DNA of 64,000 nucleotides, taken from the NCBI RefSeq assembly GCF_004343775.1, contig NZ_PTXL01000006.1:62001-126000 (forward strand), given 5' to 3'. Positions 54,459-63,490 of the stretch are shown here, piece after piece (position 1 is the first letter of the stretch; each line of letters begins with the position of its first letter). This stretch comes from Burkholderia sp. SRS-46. GTDB taxonomy: Bacteria > Pseudomonadota > Gammaproteobacteria > Burkholderiales > Burkholderiaceae. The notes under the pieces are model-generated. The model was not told where the DNA came from. It made no database searches and saw only the letters and a list, made by a program, of their open reading frames with translations. The position numbers and the translations under genes were made by a program.

Positions 54459-55097
54459 TCAGCCCTTCGCCGGCTTGCGCTCCGCCCATTCGACGATCGG
54501 CCGCCACTGTTCGAGATCCTTGTCGACGCGGCTCTTCGCGACATCCCACAGCGTGAGCCCGTGCGCGGCGAGCTGCACGTAGTTCTGCGTGTCGCGCAGG
54601 TAGCCGAGCACCGGCAGCTTGAGCCCCTCGACGAAGCGGTGCAGCTGCTCCGACGAGCGCGTGCGCGCATCGACCCGCATCCCGACGATGCCGACCTCGA
54701 CGGTGCCCTTGCGCACCGCCTTCTCGTTCGCGAGGCGCTCGAGGAAATGCTGGGTCGCCAGGATGTCGAACATCGACGGCTGCAGCGGCACGATCACCTT
54801 GTCGGCGAACTGCAGCGCGAGGTTTTGCCGGTTGCCGTGCAGCCCGGCCGGCGTGTCGATCACCGCGTATTCGAGCCCGCGCGGCGGCTTCGTCGGCGCA
54901 TCGGGATCGAGCCCCCACGCCTCGATCGCGGGCAGCCCGGCCGGACGCAGGTCGAGCCACGCATGCGAGGACTGCTGCCGGTCGAGATCGGCCAGCGCGA
55001 CCCATGCGCCCTGCGCCGCGAAGTAACCGGCAAGATTGGTGGACAGCGTGCTCTTTCCCACGCCGCCCTTCGGATTCGCCACCACGATCACCGTCAT
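54459..55097 (-). CDS. ParA/MinD-family ATPase, no ParB partner nearby
   Basis: A 212-residue P-loop ATPase. Deviant Walker A NPKGGVGKSTLSTNLAGYF is at the N-terminus. Further motifs are ALADLDRQQSSHAWLDLRP, VIDTPAGLHG and PLQPSMFDI. These are typical of small orphan ParA proteins that position cellular cargo, rather than the chromosomal ParA with its parB and parS. No parB or cargo gene is adjacent; the neighbours are a DoxX protein and panD. Its partner is unknown. Confidence 0.88.
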   Translation of the reverse strand: MTVIVVANPKGGVGKSTLSTNLAGYFAAQGAWVALADLDRQQSSHAWLDLRPAGLPAIEAWGLDPDAPTKPPRGLEYAVIDTPAGLHGNRQNLALQFADKVIVPLQPSMFDILATQHFLERLANEKAVRKGTVEVGIVGMRVDARTRSSEQLHRFVEGLKLPVLGYLRDTQNYVQLAAHGLTLWDVAKSRVDKDLEQWRPIVEWAERKPAKG

Positions 55098-55257
55098 GAA
55101 TTCCCCCGAAGAAGCCGCGCGACGTCGGCCAGCCGGCGGGCGTCGCGCAATTGCAGATACAGGGTGCGATGATATCGGCAAATGGGGCGTCACCGAAATC
55201 GCCGGCGCCGATCCGGCCCCGCTGGCGGTGCCTGGTCCGGCGCCCGTTTCGGCACGA

Positions 55258-55671
55258 CTACGCGCGCTGCGCCGCGGCGCCCGGCGCACCGAGCGCGAAC
55301 GCGCCGCCGCCCAGCAACGCCTGCACCGCGAGCGTCACGGCCCAGAACGCCGGATATTCCCAGCCACCGTGCGGCGACGCGAAGCTCCAGCCGTTCGGCA
55401 GATGCGCCGCGGTCGCGCCGAGCATGAACGGCAGCAGCGCCAGCGCGACGAGGCGCACGCGGAAGCCGGCGACGAGCGCGATGCCGCCCACCAGCTCGAC
55501 GGCCGTCGTGAGGTACGCGAGCCAAGCGGGCAGGCCGATCGACACGAAGAACTGCGCGGTGCCGGGCAGCGTGAAGACGAACACCTTCTGCGCGACGTGC
55601 GCGAGATACAGCACGCCGAGCGCGACGCGCAGCAGCGTGGCGGCGAAATCGGGGTAGCGGTTCGGGTTCAT
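55258..55671 (-). CDS. DoxX family membrane protein
   Basis: A 137-residue protein with four membrane helices. It starts MNPNRYPDFAATLLRVALGV, with VLYLAHVAQKVFVF, LTTAVELVGGIALVAGF, and FWAVTLAVQALLGGGAFAL. AAGGAACC is an excellent ribosome site. The DoxX/YphA/DoxD family is linked to thiosulfate or quinone redox roles in some species, but most members have no defined activity. A T-N11-A-like dyad lies upstream, suggesting regulation. Confidence 0.9.
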   Translation of the reverse strand: MNPNRYPDFAATLLRVALGVLYLAHVAQKVFVFTLPGTAQFFVSIGLPAWLAYLTTAVELVGGIALVAGFRVRLVALALLPFMLGATAAHLPNGWSFASPHGGWEYPAFWAVTLAVQALLGGGAFALGAPGAAAQRA

Positions 55672-55756
55672 GTCGGGGTTCCTTCGTGAATGAATGAGAT
55701 GGAACGCACTCTATTCGAACCGATTTCCCCGATAAACACGCGATCCAGCTTAAATT

Positions 55757-55777
55757 GATTCCCCAAAAGAACGAATC
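55757..55777 (-). promoter_or_regulatory. Inverted repeat upstream of the DoxX gene
   Basis: GATTC (55757-55761) and GAATC (55773-55777) are separated by 11 bases in an AT-rich stretch, the spacing of a LysR-type operator. It is about 90 bases upstream of the DoxX start. Confidence 0.3.
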
Positions 55778-55780
55778 GGA

Positions 55781-55809
55781 ATAAAAAAGGGCATGACCGA
55801 TCATGCCCC
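55781..55809 (-). terminator. Intrinsic terminator of the 46-residue protein gene
   Basis: On the minus strand GGGCATGA and TCATGCCC (55808-55801 and 55796-55789) form a perfect 8-pair stem with a 4-base loop, followed by TTTTTT. It comes directly after the stop codon at 55822. Confidence 0.88.
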
Positions 55810-55821
55810 GCGATTCAAGCC

Positions 55822-55962
55822 TCAGTAGCCGCCCTTGCCTTGCGCGGGGCCGCTGTGGCTCGACGAGCCGCTGTCCGGTCCGTACGAATCGCATGCCTGC
55901 ACCCACGTCGAGGCGGTCAGCAACGCCACGAGCAAACCGCCCAACCATCGTCGTGCCTTCAT
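55822..55962 (-). CDS. Small exported protein, 46 residues
   Basis: MKARRWLGGLLVALLTASTW is a clear signal peptide; a possible lipobox ends VQAC, giving a mature peptide CDSYGPDSGSSSHSGPAQGK and a final GGY. GGAGGAG precedes the ATG at proper spacing and a strong terminator follows the stop. This is good evidence for a real gene despite its length. The mature part is Ser/Gly-rich with a single Cys. I recognise no family. If lipidated, the product would be a tiny lipoprotein. Confidence 0.7.
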   Translation of the reverse strand: MKARRWLGGLLVALLTASTWVQACDSYGPDSGSSSHSGPAQGKGGY

Positions 55963-56056
55963 CGTCGCGCTCCTCCGGACGGACATCCGCCCTCCTTTGG
56001 TTGTACGCCACGCGACGAAAAAAGCGAGGACGATCGGCCACCGCCGGCCGATCGGC

Positions 56057-57556
56057 TCAGCGGAATTCGGCGTACAGCGCCGGCAGGTCGAGGTGCGCGG
56101 CGAAGGTGTCGGCGAGCCGTTCCAGCGACGCCTCGCGCAGCGCCGGGTAGTCGATCCGCTCGGCCGCGTCGAGCCCCGCCCAGGCAAGCAGCGCCGCGCA
56201 CGCGTCAGGCGCGTCGAACAGCCCGTGCACGTAGGTCGCGAGGATCTGGCCGTCGTCGGACAGCGTACCGTCCGCGTGCGCGCCGCTCGCGCCGTCGGCC
56301 GTCAGCTGAAGCGCGGGCGCTGCGAGCGCGGGCCCGCGCGTCTCGCCCATGTGGATCTCGTAGCCGCGCACGGCCGCGCCGCCCGGCAGCGCCAGCCGCC
56401 CGGTCACGTTCTTGAGCGTCTTGTGCGGCTGCAGCGTCGTGTCGAAATCGAGCAGGCCGAGCCCCGGCATGCTGCCCGGCACGCCTTCGAGGCCGAGCGG
56501 ATCGTCGAGCGAGCGGCCGAGCATCTGCAGGCCGCCGCAGATGCCGATCACCTTGCCGCCATAGCGCAGGTGGCGCCGGATCACCGCGTCCCAGCCCGCG
56601 TCGCGCAGCCATGCGAGGTCGCGCTGCACGCTCTTCGAGCCGGGCAGGATCAGCAGGTCAGCGGCCGGCACCGGCCCGCTCTTCCAGTATGTGAACTCGA
56701 CCTGCGGATGCGCGCGCAGCGGATCGAAATCGGTGTGGTTGCTGATGCGCGGCAGCGCCGGCACGACCACCCGCAGCACGCCGCGCTCGCCGCACGTGGC
56801 GCCGCTGCGCGCCTGCGCGGGCAGCATGTCCTCCGCGTCGAGCGTCAGGCCGTGCAGGTACGGCAGCACGCCGAACACCGGCTTGCCGGTCTGCGCGCGC
56901 AGCCAGTCGAGGCCCGGCTCGAGCAGCTTGAAGTCGCCGCGGAAGCGGTTGATCACGAAACCGCGCACGCGCGCGCGCTCGCTGTCGGACAGGCACGCGA
57001 GCGTGCCGACCAGGTGCGCGAACACGCCGCCGCGGTCGATGTCGGCGACCAGCACGACCGGGCAGTCGACGCGCTCCGCGAAGCCCATGTTCGCGATGTC
57101 GCCTTCGCGCAGGTTGATCTCGGCCGGGCTGCCCGCGCCTTCGACGATCACGGTGTCGTAGCCGGCACGCAGCCGCGCGTACGACTCGAGCACCGCGTCG
57201 AACGCGACCGGCTTGTAGTCGTGGTACGCGCGGGCGTTCAGGTTCGCGCGCGCCTGGCCGTGGATGATCACCTGCGCGCCGCGGTCGCTGGTCGGCTTCA
57301 GCAGCACGGGGTTGAAATCGGTATGCGGCGCGACGCGCGCGGCGAGCGCCTGCAGCGCCTGCGCGCGGCCGATCTCGCCGCCGTCGGCCGTCACCGCGCT
57401 GTTGAGCGCCATGTTCTGCGGCTTGAACGGCGCGACGCGCGCGCCGGCGCGGCGCGCGAGGCGGCACAGCCCCGCGACGAGCGTGCTCTTGCCCGCATCG
57501 GACGTCGTGCCCTGGATCATCAGCGTGCCGCGCGGCCGCATCTCGGGTGCATTCAT
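56057..57556 (-). CDS. cobQ: Cobyric acid synthase
   Basis: A 499-residue amidotransferase that amidates four side chains of adenosylcobyrinic acid diamide to cobyric acid, using glutamine and ATP. The N-terminal dethiobiotin-synthetase-like P-loop is [20 protein letters not shown], with [20 protein letters not shown] next. The C-terminal triad-type glutaminase has [11 protein letters not shown] with the catalytic Cys and late [16 protein letters not shown]. It is divergent from cobU with a 61-base gap. It is the only corrin-amidating gene in the window. Confidence 0.96.
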   Translation of the reverse strand: MNAPEMRPRGTLMIQGTTSDAGKSTLVAGLCRLARRAGARVAPFKPQNMALNSAVTADGGEIGRAQALQALAARVAPHTDFNPVLLKPTSDRGAQVIIHGQARANLNARAYHDYKPVAFDAVLESYARLRAGYDTVIVEGAGSPAEINLREGDIANMGFAERVDCPVVLVADIDRGGVFAHLVGTLACLSDSERARVRGFVINRFRGDFKLLEPGLDWLRAQTGKPVFGVLPYLHGLTLDAEDMLPAQARSGATCGERGVLRVVVPALPRISNHTDFDPLRAHPQVEFTYWKSGPVPAADLLILPGSKSVQRDLAWLRDAGWDAVIRRHLRYGGKVIGICGGLQMLGRSLDDPLGLEGVPGSMPGLGLLDFDTTLQPHKTLKNVTGRLALPGGAAVRGYEIHMGETRGPALAAPALQLTADGASGAHADGTLSDDGQILATYVHGLFDAPDACAALLAWAGLDAAERIDYPALREASLERLADTFAAHLDLPALYAEFR

Positions 57557-57605
57557 CGTGGTGAAAGACGTGACGAAACGAAGGCCGCATTATCGCCTGC
57601 GCCGT

Positions 57606-57611
57606 TACAAT
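57606..57611 (+). promoter_or_regulatory. Candidate -10 element of cobU
   Basis: GCCGTTACAATCACG gives TACAAT only seven bases before the cobU ATG, so if used the message would have almost no leader. Confidence 0.3.
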
Positions 57612-57617
57612 CACGCG

Positions 57618-58166
57618 ATGACTACGCACGACCTCACCTTCGTGCTCGGCGGCGCGCGTTCGGGCAAGAGCGCGTACGCCGAGCGGCTTGCCGCCGACAG
57701 CGGCCGCCCCGTCACCTATATCGCGACCGCCTACGCGGCCGACGCCGAATTCGCGCAGCGCATCGCGCATCACCGCGCGCGCCGGCCGGCGAGCTGGGGA
57801 TTCGCCGACGCGCCGCTCGAGCTCGCCGCGACGCTCGCGCGGCTCGACGATCCGCGCGCGTGCCTGCTGGTCGACTGCCTCACGCTGTGGCTCACCAACC
57901 TGCTGTGCCCGGCGCAGGGCGAGCCGCTCGACGACGCGCAGTACGACGCGCGCGTCGCGGCGCTTGAAGCCGCGCTGCGCAACGCCCGCGCGAAGGTGAT
58001 CGTGGTCAGCAACGAGATCGGGCTCGGCGTCGTGCCGCTGGGCGCCGTCACGCGCCGCTACGTCGACGAACTGGGCCGCCTCAACCAGCGCGTCGCCGCG
58101 CTCGCGACCCGCGTGACGCTGCTGGTCGCGGGGCTGCCGGTCGCGATCAAGACGGAGCCTGCGTGA
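57618..58166 (+). CDS. cobU: Adenosylcobinamide kinase / adenosylcobinamide-phosphate guanylyltransferase
   Basis: A 182-residue bifunctional enzyme activating cobinamide to GDP-cobinamide. P-loop LGGARSGKSA is at residues 10-19, TYIATAYAADAEF follows, and the guanylylated His is in IAHHRARRP. LLVDCLTLWLTNLL and VSNEIGLGVVPLGAVTR complete the signature. Its TGA overlaps the next ATG (TGATG). Confidence 0.96.
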   Translation: MTTHDLTFVLGGARSGKSAYAERLAADSGRPVTYIATAYAADAEFAQRIAHHRARRPASWGFADAPLELAATLARLDDPRACLLVDCLTLWLTNLLCPAQGEPLDDAQYDARVAALEAALRNARAKVIVVSNEIGLGVVPLGAVTRRYVDELGRLNQRVAALATRVTLLVAGLPVAIKTEPA

Positions 58167-59110
58167 TGCTGATGCTGTCGTTGTCCACGGTTGCGATGCT
58201 CGCGGTGATCGCCGTGATCGTCGATCGCATGCTCGGCGAGCCGTCGGCCGCGCACCCGCTCGTCGCGTTCGGGCGGCTCGCCGCGCGCCTCGAGGCGGCG
58301 CTGAATACGGGCCGGCGCGGCCGCCTGGTCGGCATCGCCGCGTGGCTCGCGGCCGTCGCGCCGCCGGTCGTGCTGGCGGCCTGGCTGGCCGCCGCGCTGC
58401 CCGCGCCGCTCGCGGCCGCGCTGCACGTCGCGCTGCTGTGGTTCGCGCTCGGCGCGAAGAGTCTCACCGACCATCTCGCGCCGATCGCCGCCGCGCTGCT
58501 GCGGCACGACCTGCCCGGCGCCCGCGCATTGACCGCGCGGATCGTGTCGCGCGACACGAGCGAGGCCGACGAAGGCGCGCTGTCGCGCGCGGCCGTCGAA
58601 TCGGCGCTCGAGAACGGCAACGACGCGATCTTCGGCGCGCTGTTCTGGTTCGTCGTCGCAGGCGGCCCCGGCGCATTGATGTTCCGGCTCGCGAACACGC
58701 TCGACGCGATGTGGGGCTACCGCACGCCGCGCTTCCTGAAGTTCGGCTGGGCCGCCGCGCGGATCGACGACGCGCTGAACTGGGTTCCCGCGCGCCTCAC
58801 CGCCGCGAGCTATGCGCTGCTCGGCGACACCGCGAACGCGTGGCGCTGCTGGCGCACGCAGGCCCGCCACTGGGACAGCCCGAACGCCGGCCCGGTGATG
58901 GCCGCGGGCGCGGGCAGCCTGAACGTGCAGCTCGGCGGCCCGGCCGTCTATCACGGTGAAATCGAACAGCGTCCGGTGCTCGGCAGCGGTTCGCCCGCCA
59001 GCGCCGCGCACATCGTCGCCGCCCTGTCGCTCGTCACCCGCACGCTCGCACTGTGGCTCGCGCTGCTGGTCGCGAGCGCCGTCCTCGTCATGGGCACACA
59101 ACATGTCTGA
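58166..59110 (+). CDS. cbiB: Adenosylcobinamide-phosphate synthase
   Basis: A 314-residue inner-membrane enzyme (also called CobD in some organisms) attaching aminopropanol phosphate to cobyric acid. The conserved DRMLGEPSAAHPLVAFGRL is near the N-terminus, with KSLTDHLAPIAAALL, SRDTSEADEGALSRAAVES and NTLDAMWGYRTPRF. Several membrane helices alternate. The ATG at 58166 overlaps the cobU stop; a GTG three bases earlier is possible. It overlaps the next gene by eight bases. Confidence 0.95.
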   Translation: MLMLSLSTVAMLAVIAVIVDRMLGEPSAAHPLVAFGRLAARLEAALNTGRRGRLVGIAAWLAAVAPPVVLAAWLAAALPAPLAAALHVALLWFALGAKSLTDHLAPIAAALLRHDLPGARALTARIVSRDTSEADEGALSRAAVESALENGNDAIFGALFWFVVAGGPGALMFRLANTLDAMWGYRTPRFLKFGWAAARIDDALNWVPARLTAASYALLGDTANAWRCWRTQARHWDSPNAGPVMAAGAGSLNVQLGGPAVYHGEIEQRPVLGSGSPASAAHIVAALSLVTRTLALWLALLVASAVLVMGTQHV

Positions 59111-60125
59111 CCTTCCGATCGCACACGGCGGCAACCTGCACGAAGCCGCGCGCCGCCACGGCATCCCGTATGACGCGTGGCTCGACCTGTCGACCGGCAT
59201 CAACCCGGTCGGCTACCCCGTGCCGCCCGTGCCCGCCGACGCGTGGCGGCGGCTGCCCGACGACGGCGACGGGCTCGCCGCATGCGCGGCCGGCTACTAC
59301 GGCGCGCCGAGCGCCGCGCACGTGCTGCCGGTCGCCGGCAGCCAGGCCGCGATCCGCGCGCTGCCCGCGCTGCTGCCTCAAGGCGACGCCGGCGTCGCGG
59401 CGCTTGCGTACGGCGAATACGGGCCCGCGTTCGCACGCCACGGCCATCGCATCGCGCCGCTCGACATCGCCGCGGATACCCTGCCCGCGACGCTGCGCCA
59501 CGTCATCGTCGGGAATCCGAACAATCCGACCGCCGAGCGGGTCCCGGTCGAGCGCCTGCTCGGCTGGCACGCGCAGGTGTCGGCGCGCGGCGGCACGCTG
59601 ATCGTCGACGAAGCGTTCGCCGACACCGGCGCGACCGATTCGCTCGCCGCATGCGTGGATCGCCCGGGGCTCGTCGTGCTGCGCTCGGTCGGCAAGTTCT
59701 TCGGCCTCGCCGGCATCCGCGCCGGCTTCGTGCTCGCGCCGCCCGCGCAGATCGCCGCGCTGCGCGACACGCTCGGCGCCTGGACGGTCGGCGGCCCCGC
59801 GCGTCACGCGGTCGCCGCCGCGTTCGCCGATCGTGCGTGGCAGGCGGCGGCCCGCGAGCGGCTCGCCGCCGACGGCGCGCGCCTCGCGGCGCTGCTGCGC
59901 GGCCACGGCTTCGCGGTGCACACGACGCCGCTGTTCAGCTGGACCGACGATCCGCGCGCCGCGGCGCTGCATGCGGCGCTCGCGCGCCGCGGCATCTGGA
60001 CGCGCCATTTCGCGCGGCCGTCGAGCGTGCGGTTCGGCTTGCCGGGCAACGACGCCGAATGGCGGCGGCTCGCGGATGCGCTCGCGCAATGCGCGGCGGA
60101 ACTGGGCGGAGACGCGGCCCGATGA
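59103..60125 (+). CDS. L-threonine-phosphate decarboxylase
   Basis: A 340-residue PLP aminotransferase-fold enzyme (CobD/CobC family) making (R)-1-amino-2-propanol phosphate from threonine phosphate, the linker attached by CbiB. SDLPIAHGGNLHEAARRHG and DLSTGINPVGYPVP are typical. VGNPNNPT is the aminotransferase motif, VDEAFAD follows, and the PLP lysine is Lys198 in LRSVGKFFGLAGIRAGF. It overlaps btuF by four bases (ATGA). Naming differs between species (cobD or cobC), so no symbol is given. Confidence 0.93.
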   Translation: MSDLPIAHGGNLHEAARRHGIPYDAWLDLSTGINPVGYPVPPVPADAWRRLPDDGDGLAACAAGYYGAPSAAHVLPVAGSQAAIRALPALLPQGDAGVAALAYGEYGPAFARHGHRIAPLDIAADTLPATLRHVIVGNPNNPTAERVPVERLLGWHAQVSARGGTLIVDEAFADTGATDSLAACVDRPGLVVLRSVGKFFGLAGIRAGFVLAPPAQIAALRDTLGAWTVGGPARHAVAAAFADRAWQAAARERLAADGARLAALLRGHGFAVHTTPLFSWTDDPRAAALHAALARRGIWTRHFARPSSVRFGLPGNDAEWRRLADALAQCAAELGGDAAR

Positions 60126-61036
60126 AGCACCGGCTTGCCTGCCTGCTGCCGGCCGCGGCGCTGCTCGGGCTCGGCGGCGCCGCCACCGCGCGCGCGGACG
60201 TCAGCACGCGCGACGACGCCGGCAACACGGTCACGCTGCCCGCGCCCGCGCAACGCGTCATCAGCCTCGCGCCGCACGTCACCGAACTGATCTACGCGGC
60301 GGGCGGCGGCGCGAAGCTGGTCGGCGCCGTCGCGTACAGCGACTATCCGCCCGCCGCGAAAGCCGTGCCGCGCGTCGGCGACAACAAGGCACTCGATCTC
60401 GAACGCATCGCCGCGCTGAAGCCCGACCTGATCGTCGTCTGGCGCCACGGCAATGCCGAGCGGCAGACCGATGCGCTGCGCGCGCTGCATATCCCGCTGT
60501 TCTTCAGCGAACCGAAGCATCTCGACGACATCGCCACGTCGCTCGGCCGCCTCGGCACGCTGCTCGGCACGCAGCCCGCGGCCGACGCGGCGGCGGCGGC
60601 CTTCACGCGCGACGTCGCCGCGCTGCGCGCGCGCTATGCGGCGCGCCCGCCCGTCACATTGTTCTTCCAGGTCTGGGACCGGCCGCTGATGACGCTCAAC
60701 GGCACGCACCTGATCGACGACGTGATCGCGCTGTGCGGCGGCCGCAACGTGTTCGCACAGCTCAAGCCGCTCGTGCCGACCGTGACGGACGAGGCCGTGC
60801 TCGCGGCCAACCCCGAGGCGATCGTGACGACGCGCGCCGGCGCGACGCCGTCGCACGAGCCGCTGCCGAGCCTTGCGCGCTGGCGCGCGTGGCCGGCGCT
60901 GACCGCCGTCGCGCGCGACAACCTGTTCGCGATCGACGGCGACCTGCTGACGCGCGCGTCACCGCGGATCGCACAAGGCGCGGCCGCGCTGTGCGCGGAT
61001 CTGGATATCGCACGCTCGAGGCGGCCCGCACGCTGA
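60122..61036 (+). CDS. btuF: Periplasmic cobalamin-binding protein
   Basis: A 304-residue class III binding protein. The signal peptide ends near TARA, then DVSTRDDAGNTVTLPAPAQR opens domain 1. VISLAPHVTELIYAAG is the hallmark, followed by VAYSDYP and RVGDNKALDLERIAALKPDL. It binds cobalamin or other corrinoids and delivers them to BtuCD; a metal chelate is possible, but the surrounding B12 genes favour corrinoid. It is the fourth gene of cobU-cbiB-decarboxylase-btuF, all overlapping, and ends just before the convergent cobC. Confidence 0.9.
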   Translation: MKHRLACLLPAAALLGLGGAATARADVSTRDDAGNTVTLPAPAQRVISLAPHVTELIYAAGGGAKLVGAVAYSDYPPAAKAVPRVGDNKALDLERIAALKPDLIVVWRHGNAERQTDALRALHIPLFFSEPKHLDDIATSLGRLGTLLGTQPAADAAAAAFTRDVAALRARYAARPPVTLFFQVWDRPLMTLNGTHLIDDVIALCGGRNVFAQLKPLVPTVTDEAVLAANPEAIVTTRAGATPSHEPLPSLARWRAWPALTAVARDNLFAIDGDLLTRASPRIAQGAAALCADLDIARSRRPAR

Positions 61037-61050
61037 TGCACGCGGGGCGC

Positions 61051-61635
61051 TCACGCGTCCCAGTGCACGAGCTCCCACGCACCCGCCACATCGCGCATGC
61101 GCAGCCACACCACGCCACCGAACGGCACCGGCCGCGACAGCAGCGAGTCGAGCGGCGCGCGCAGCACCTGCGATGCGAACACGCGGATCACGCCCGCATG
61201 CGTGACGGCCCATTGCGGCGCGCGGGTCTCGACGGCCGCATCGACCGCGTGCGCGACCCGCGCGGCGAAGCGCGCAACACTCTCGCCGCCGTGCGCGCAT
61301 GCATGCATCAGGTCGGCCGCCCATGCGTCGAGCGCGGCGCGGTCGATATCGTCCCAGCGCTGCCCTTCCCACGCGCCGAAGTCCATTTCCTGCCAGCTCG
61401 CGTCGCGCCGCAGCGGCACGCCGAGCGCCTGCGCGAGCGGCACGCCGACCGATGCGCAACGCGCGAGCGGGCTCGACCATACGCATTGCGGCAGCGGCGC
61501 GCGCAGTACGGCGAGATGCGCGCGCATCGCCTCGGCGCCGGCCTCGGCCGACGCGGCGAGCGGCACGTCGCTGCGCCCGTAGCACACGCCCGGCGCAACG
61601 TCGACCGCCGGATGCCGGATCAGGACGACGTCCAT
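61051..61635 (-). CDS. cobC: Histidine phosphatase, probable alpha-ribazole phosphatase
   Basis: A 194-residue histidine phosphatase. The nucleophile His lies in LIRHPAVDVAPGVCYGRSDV, where the usual RHG is RHP, and the second His is in AVTHAGVIRVFA. WSSPLARCASVGVPLAQAL and QEMDFGAWEGQRWDDID match CobC-type enzymes. It dephosphorylates alpha-ribazole phosphate or adenosylcobalamin phosphate. It overlaps cobS by 16 bases. The RHP variant is known in CobC relatives, so activity is likely. Confidence 0.88.
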   Translation of the reverse strand: MDVVLIRHPAVDVAPGVCYGRSDVPLAASAEAGAEAMRAHLAVLRAPLPQCVWSSPLARCASVGVPLAQALGVPLRRDASWQEMDFGAWEGQRWDDIDRAALDAWAADLMHACAHGGESVARFAARVAHAVDAAVETRAPQWAVTHAGVIRVFASQVLRAPLDSLLSRPVPFGGVVWLRMRDVAGAWELVHWDA

Positions 61636-62396
61636 CCGAGCACCACCAGGTAGATCGCGAGTTCGCTCAGCTGCTGCGCGAAGCCGAGGCAATCGCCGGT
61701 ATAGCCGCCGATGCGCCGCACCAGATAGCGCGCGAGCCACGCGCGCAGCAGCACGAGCACGAAGAGCGCCGCCACGCCCGCGCGCCAGTCCGGCCAGAAC
61801 AGCCAAGGCAGCCCGAACACGGCCGCGACACACGCCGCGCGCGGCCCCATCCGCTGCGCGACCGGCTTTGCCTTGCCTTCGGGCCGCACGTAGTCGAGCG
61901 ACGCCAGCAGGCTCACCGCCGCCGCGCGGCTCGCGGCGTGCGCGGCGACCATCGTCCACGCGGCCCGCAGCGGCGGCAGCGCGGCGAGTGCCTGCCACTT
62001 CAGGCCGAGCGCGATCACGAGCGCGACCGCGCCGAACGTGCCGATCCGCGAATCGTGCATGATGCGCAGCACGTCGTCGCGCGTATAGCCGCCGCCGAAC
62101 GCGTCGCAGCTGTCGGCGAGGCCGTCCTCGTGGAACGCGCCGGTCGCGAGCAGCGTCGCGGCGATCGACAGGCCCGCCGCGATCGACGCGGGCAACCCGC
62201 GCAGCGCGGCGAGGTAGACGAGCGCGCCCCACGCACCGACGCACGCGCCGACCAGCGGGAAGTAGCGCGCCGCCTGGTCGAGATCGCCGACCGCATAGCC
62301 GATCGCGCGCGGCACCGGCACGCGCGTGAAGTAGCCGAGCGCGACGAAGAAATAGCGCAGCTCGGCGCGCAGGCCGCGCGCGCGATCAGGCGTCAC
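61620..62396 (-). CDS. cobS: Adenosylcobinamide-GDP ribazoletransferase (cobalamin synthase)
   Basis: A 258-residue multi-spanning membrane enzyme joining GDP-cobinamide with alpha-ribazole (phosphate). It starts at GTG 62396, overlapping the cobT stop by 11 bases. LRYFFVALGYFTRVPVP, AARYFPLVGACVGAW, GAFHEDGLADSCDAFGGG with the metal-binding Asp/Glu, and MHDSRIGTFGAVALV are the family motifs. It is the middle gene of cobT-cobS-cobC. Confidence 0.95.
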   Translation of the reverse strand: MTPDRARGLRAELRYFFVALGYFTRVPVPRAIGYAVGDLDQAARYFPLVGACVGAWGALVYLAALRGLPASIAAGLSIAATLLATGAFHEDGLADSCDAFGGGYTRDDVLRIMHDSRIGTFGAVALVIALGLKWQALAALPPLRAAWTMVAAHAASRAAAVSLLASLDYVRPEGKAKPVAQRMGPRAACVAAVFGLPWLFWPDWRAGVAALFVLVLLRAWLARYLVRRIGGYTGDCLGFAQQLSELAIYLVVLGWTSS

Positions 62397-63438
62397 GATT
62401 GTCGACGCCGGCGGATTCGAAGCTCGCCATCTCGCTCATGAACGCGGCCGCCGCACGCACGAGCGGCAGCGCGAGCGCCGCGCCCGTGCCCTCGCCGAGC
62501 CGCAGGTCGAGCGCGAGCAGCGGCTTCGCGCCGAAATGCTCGAGCATGCGCCGGTGCCCCGCCTCGTTCGACGTGTGCGAGAACACGCAGTAGTCGCGCA
62601 CGGCCGGCACGAGCCGCTCGGCGACCAGCAGCGCGGACGTCGCGATGAAGCCGTCGACCAGGATCGTCATCCGCTCGCTCGCCGCGGCGAGATACGCGCC
62701 CGTCATCATCGCGATCTCGAAGCCGCCGAACGTCGCGAGTACGTCGAGCGGCTCGGTCGCATCGGGGTGCCGCGCAAGCGCGCGTTCGAGCACCGCGCGC
62801 TTGTGCGCGAGCCCCGCGTCGTCGAGGCCCGTGCCGCGGCCGACGCACGCGTCGAGCGGCACGCCGAGCAGCCGGCTCATCAGGCACGCGGCCGACGACG
62901 TGTTCGCGATCCCCATCTCGCCGAAGCCGATCACGTTGGTGCCGAGCGCCGCGTGATGGCGCACGCGCGCCGCGCCGGCGGCGAGCGCCGCGAGCGCCTC
63001 GTCGCGCGTCATCGCCGGCTCGTGCGCGAAGTTGCGCGTGCCGCGCGCGACCGGCAGCGCGATCAGCCGGTCCGATGCGGGCAGCGGCGACGCGACGCCC
63101 GCATCGACGATCTCGAGCGTGCTCTGCGCCACGCCCGAGAATGCGTTGATCGCCGCGCCACCGGCGAGGAAGTTCGCGACCATCTGCGCGGTCACGGCCT
63201 GCGGATAGGGGCTCACGCCTTCGGCCGCGATGCCGTGATCGGCCGCGAACACGATCGTCGCCGGGCGCTGCACGAGCGGACGCTCGGTGCGCTGGATCAG
63301 GCCCAGCTGCAGCGCCAGCGCCTCGAGCTGGCCGAGGCTGCCGGGCGGCTTGGTCTTGTGGTCGATCACGTGCTGCAGGCGCGCGCGCAACGGTGCGTCG
63401 AGCGGCGTGATTTCGGGCAGGAAGTCGGTCGTGTTCAT
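62386..63438 (-). CDS. cobT: Nicotinate-nucleotide--dimethylbenzimidazole phosphoribosyltransferase
   Basis: A 350-residue enzyme activating the lower ligand base to alpha-ribazole phosphate. Motifs are KPPGSLGQLEALALQLG, VFAADHGIAAEGVSPYPQAV, FGEMGIANTSSAACL and ALDLRLGEGTGAALALPLV, which carries the catalytic Glu. Length is standard. It is the first gene of the minus-strand cobT-cobS-cobC group and lies 52 bases downstream of the B12 ABC ATPase stop. Confidence 0.96.
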   Translation of the reverse strand: MNTTDFLPEITPLDAPLRARLQHVIDHKTKPPGSLGQLEALALQLGLIQRTERPLVQRPATIVFAADHGIAAEGVSPYPQAVTAQMVANFLAGGAAINAFSGVAQSTLEIVDAGVASPLPASDRLIALPVARGTRNFAHEPAMTRDEALAALAAGAARVRHHAALGTNVIGFGEMGIANTSSAACLMSRLLGVPLDACVGRGTGLDDAGLAHKRAVLERALARHPDATEPLDVLATFGGFEIAMMTGAYLAAASERMTILVDGFIATSALLVAERLVPAVRDYCVFSHTSNEAGHRRMLEHFGAKPLLALDLRLGEGTGAALALPLVRAAAAFMSEMASFESAGVDNRDA

Positions 63439-63490
63439 CGGGATATCGCCTCGTTTGCGCAGCCGGTGCCGCGCGTCGAAAAAATGGGAT

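Noticed and set aside
57557..57617. Cobalamin riboswitch between cobQ and cobU
   Set aside because: The gap is only 61 bases and has no B12-box-like core.
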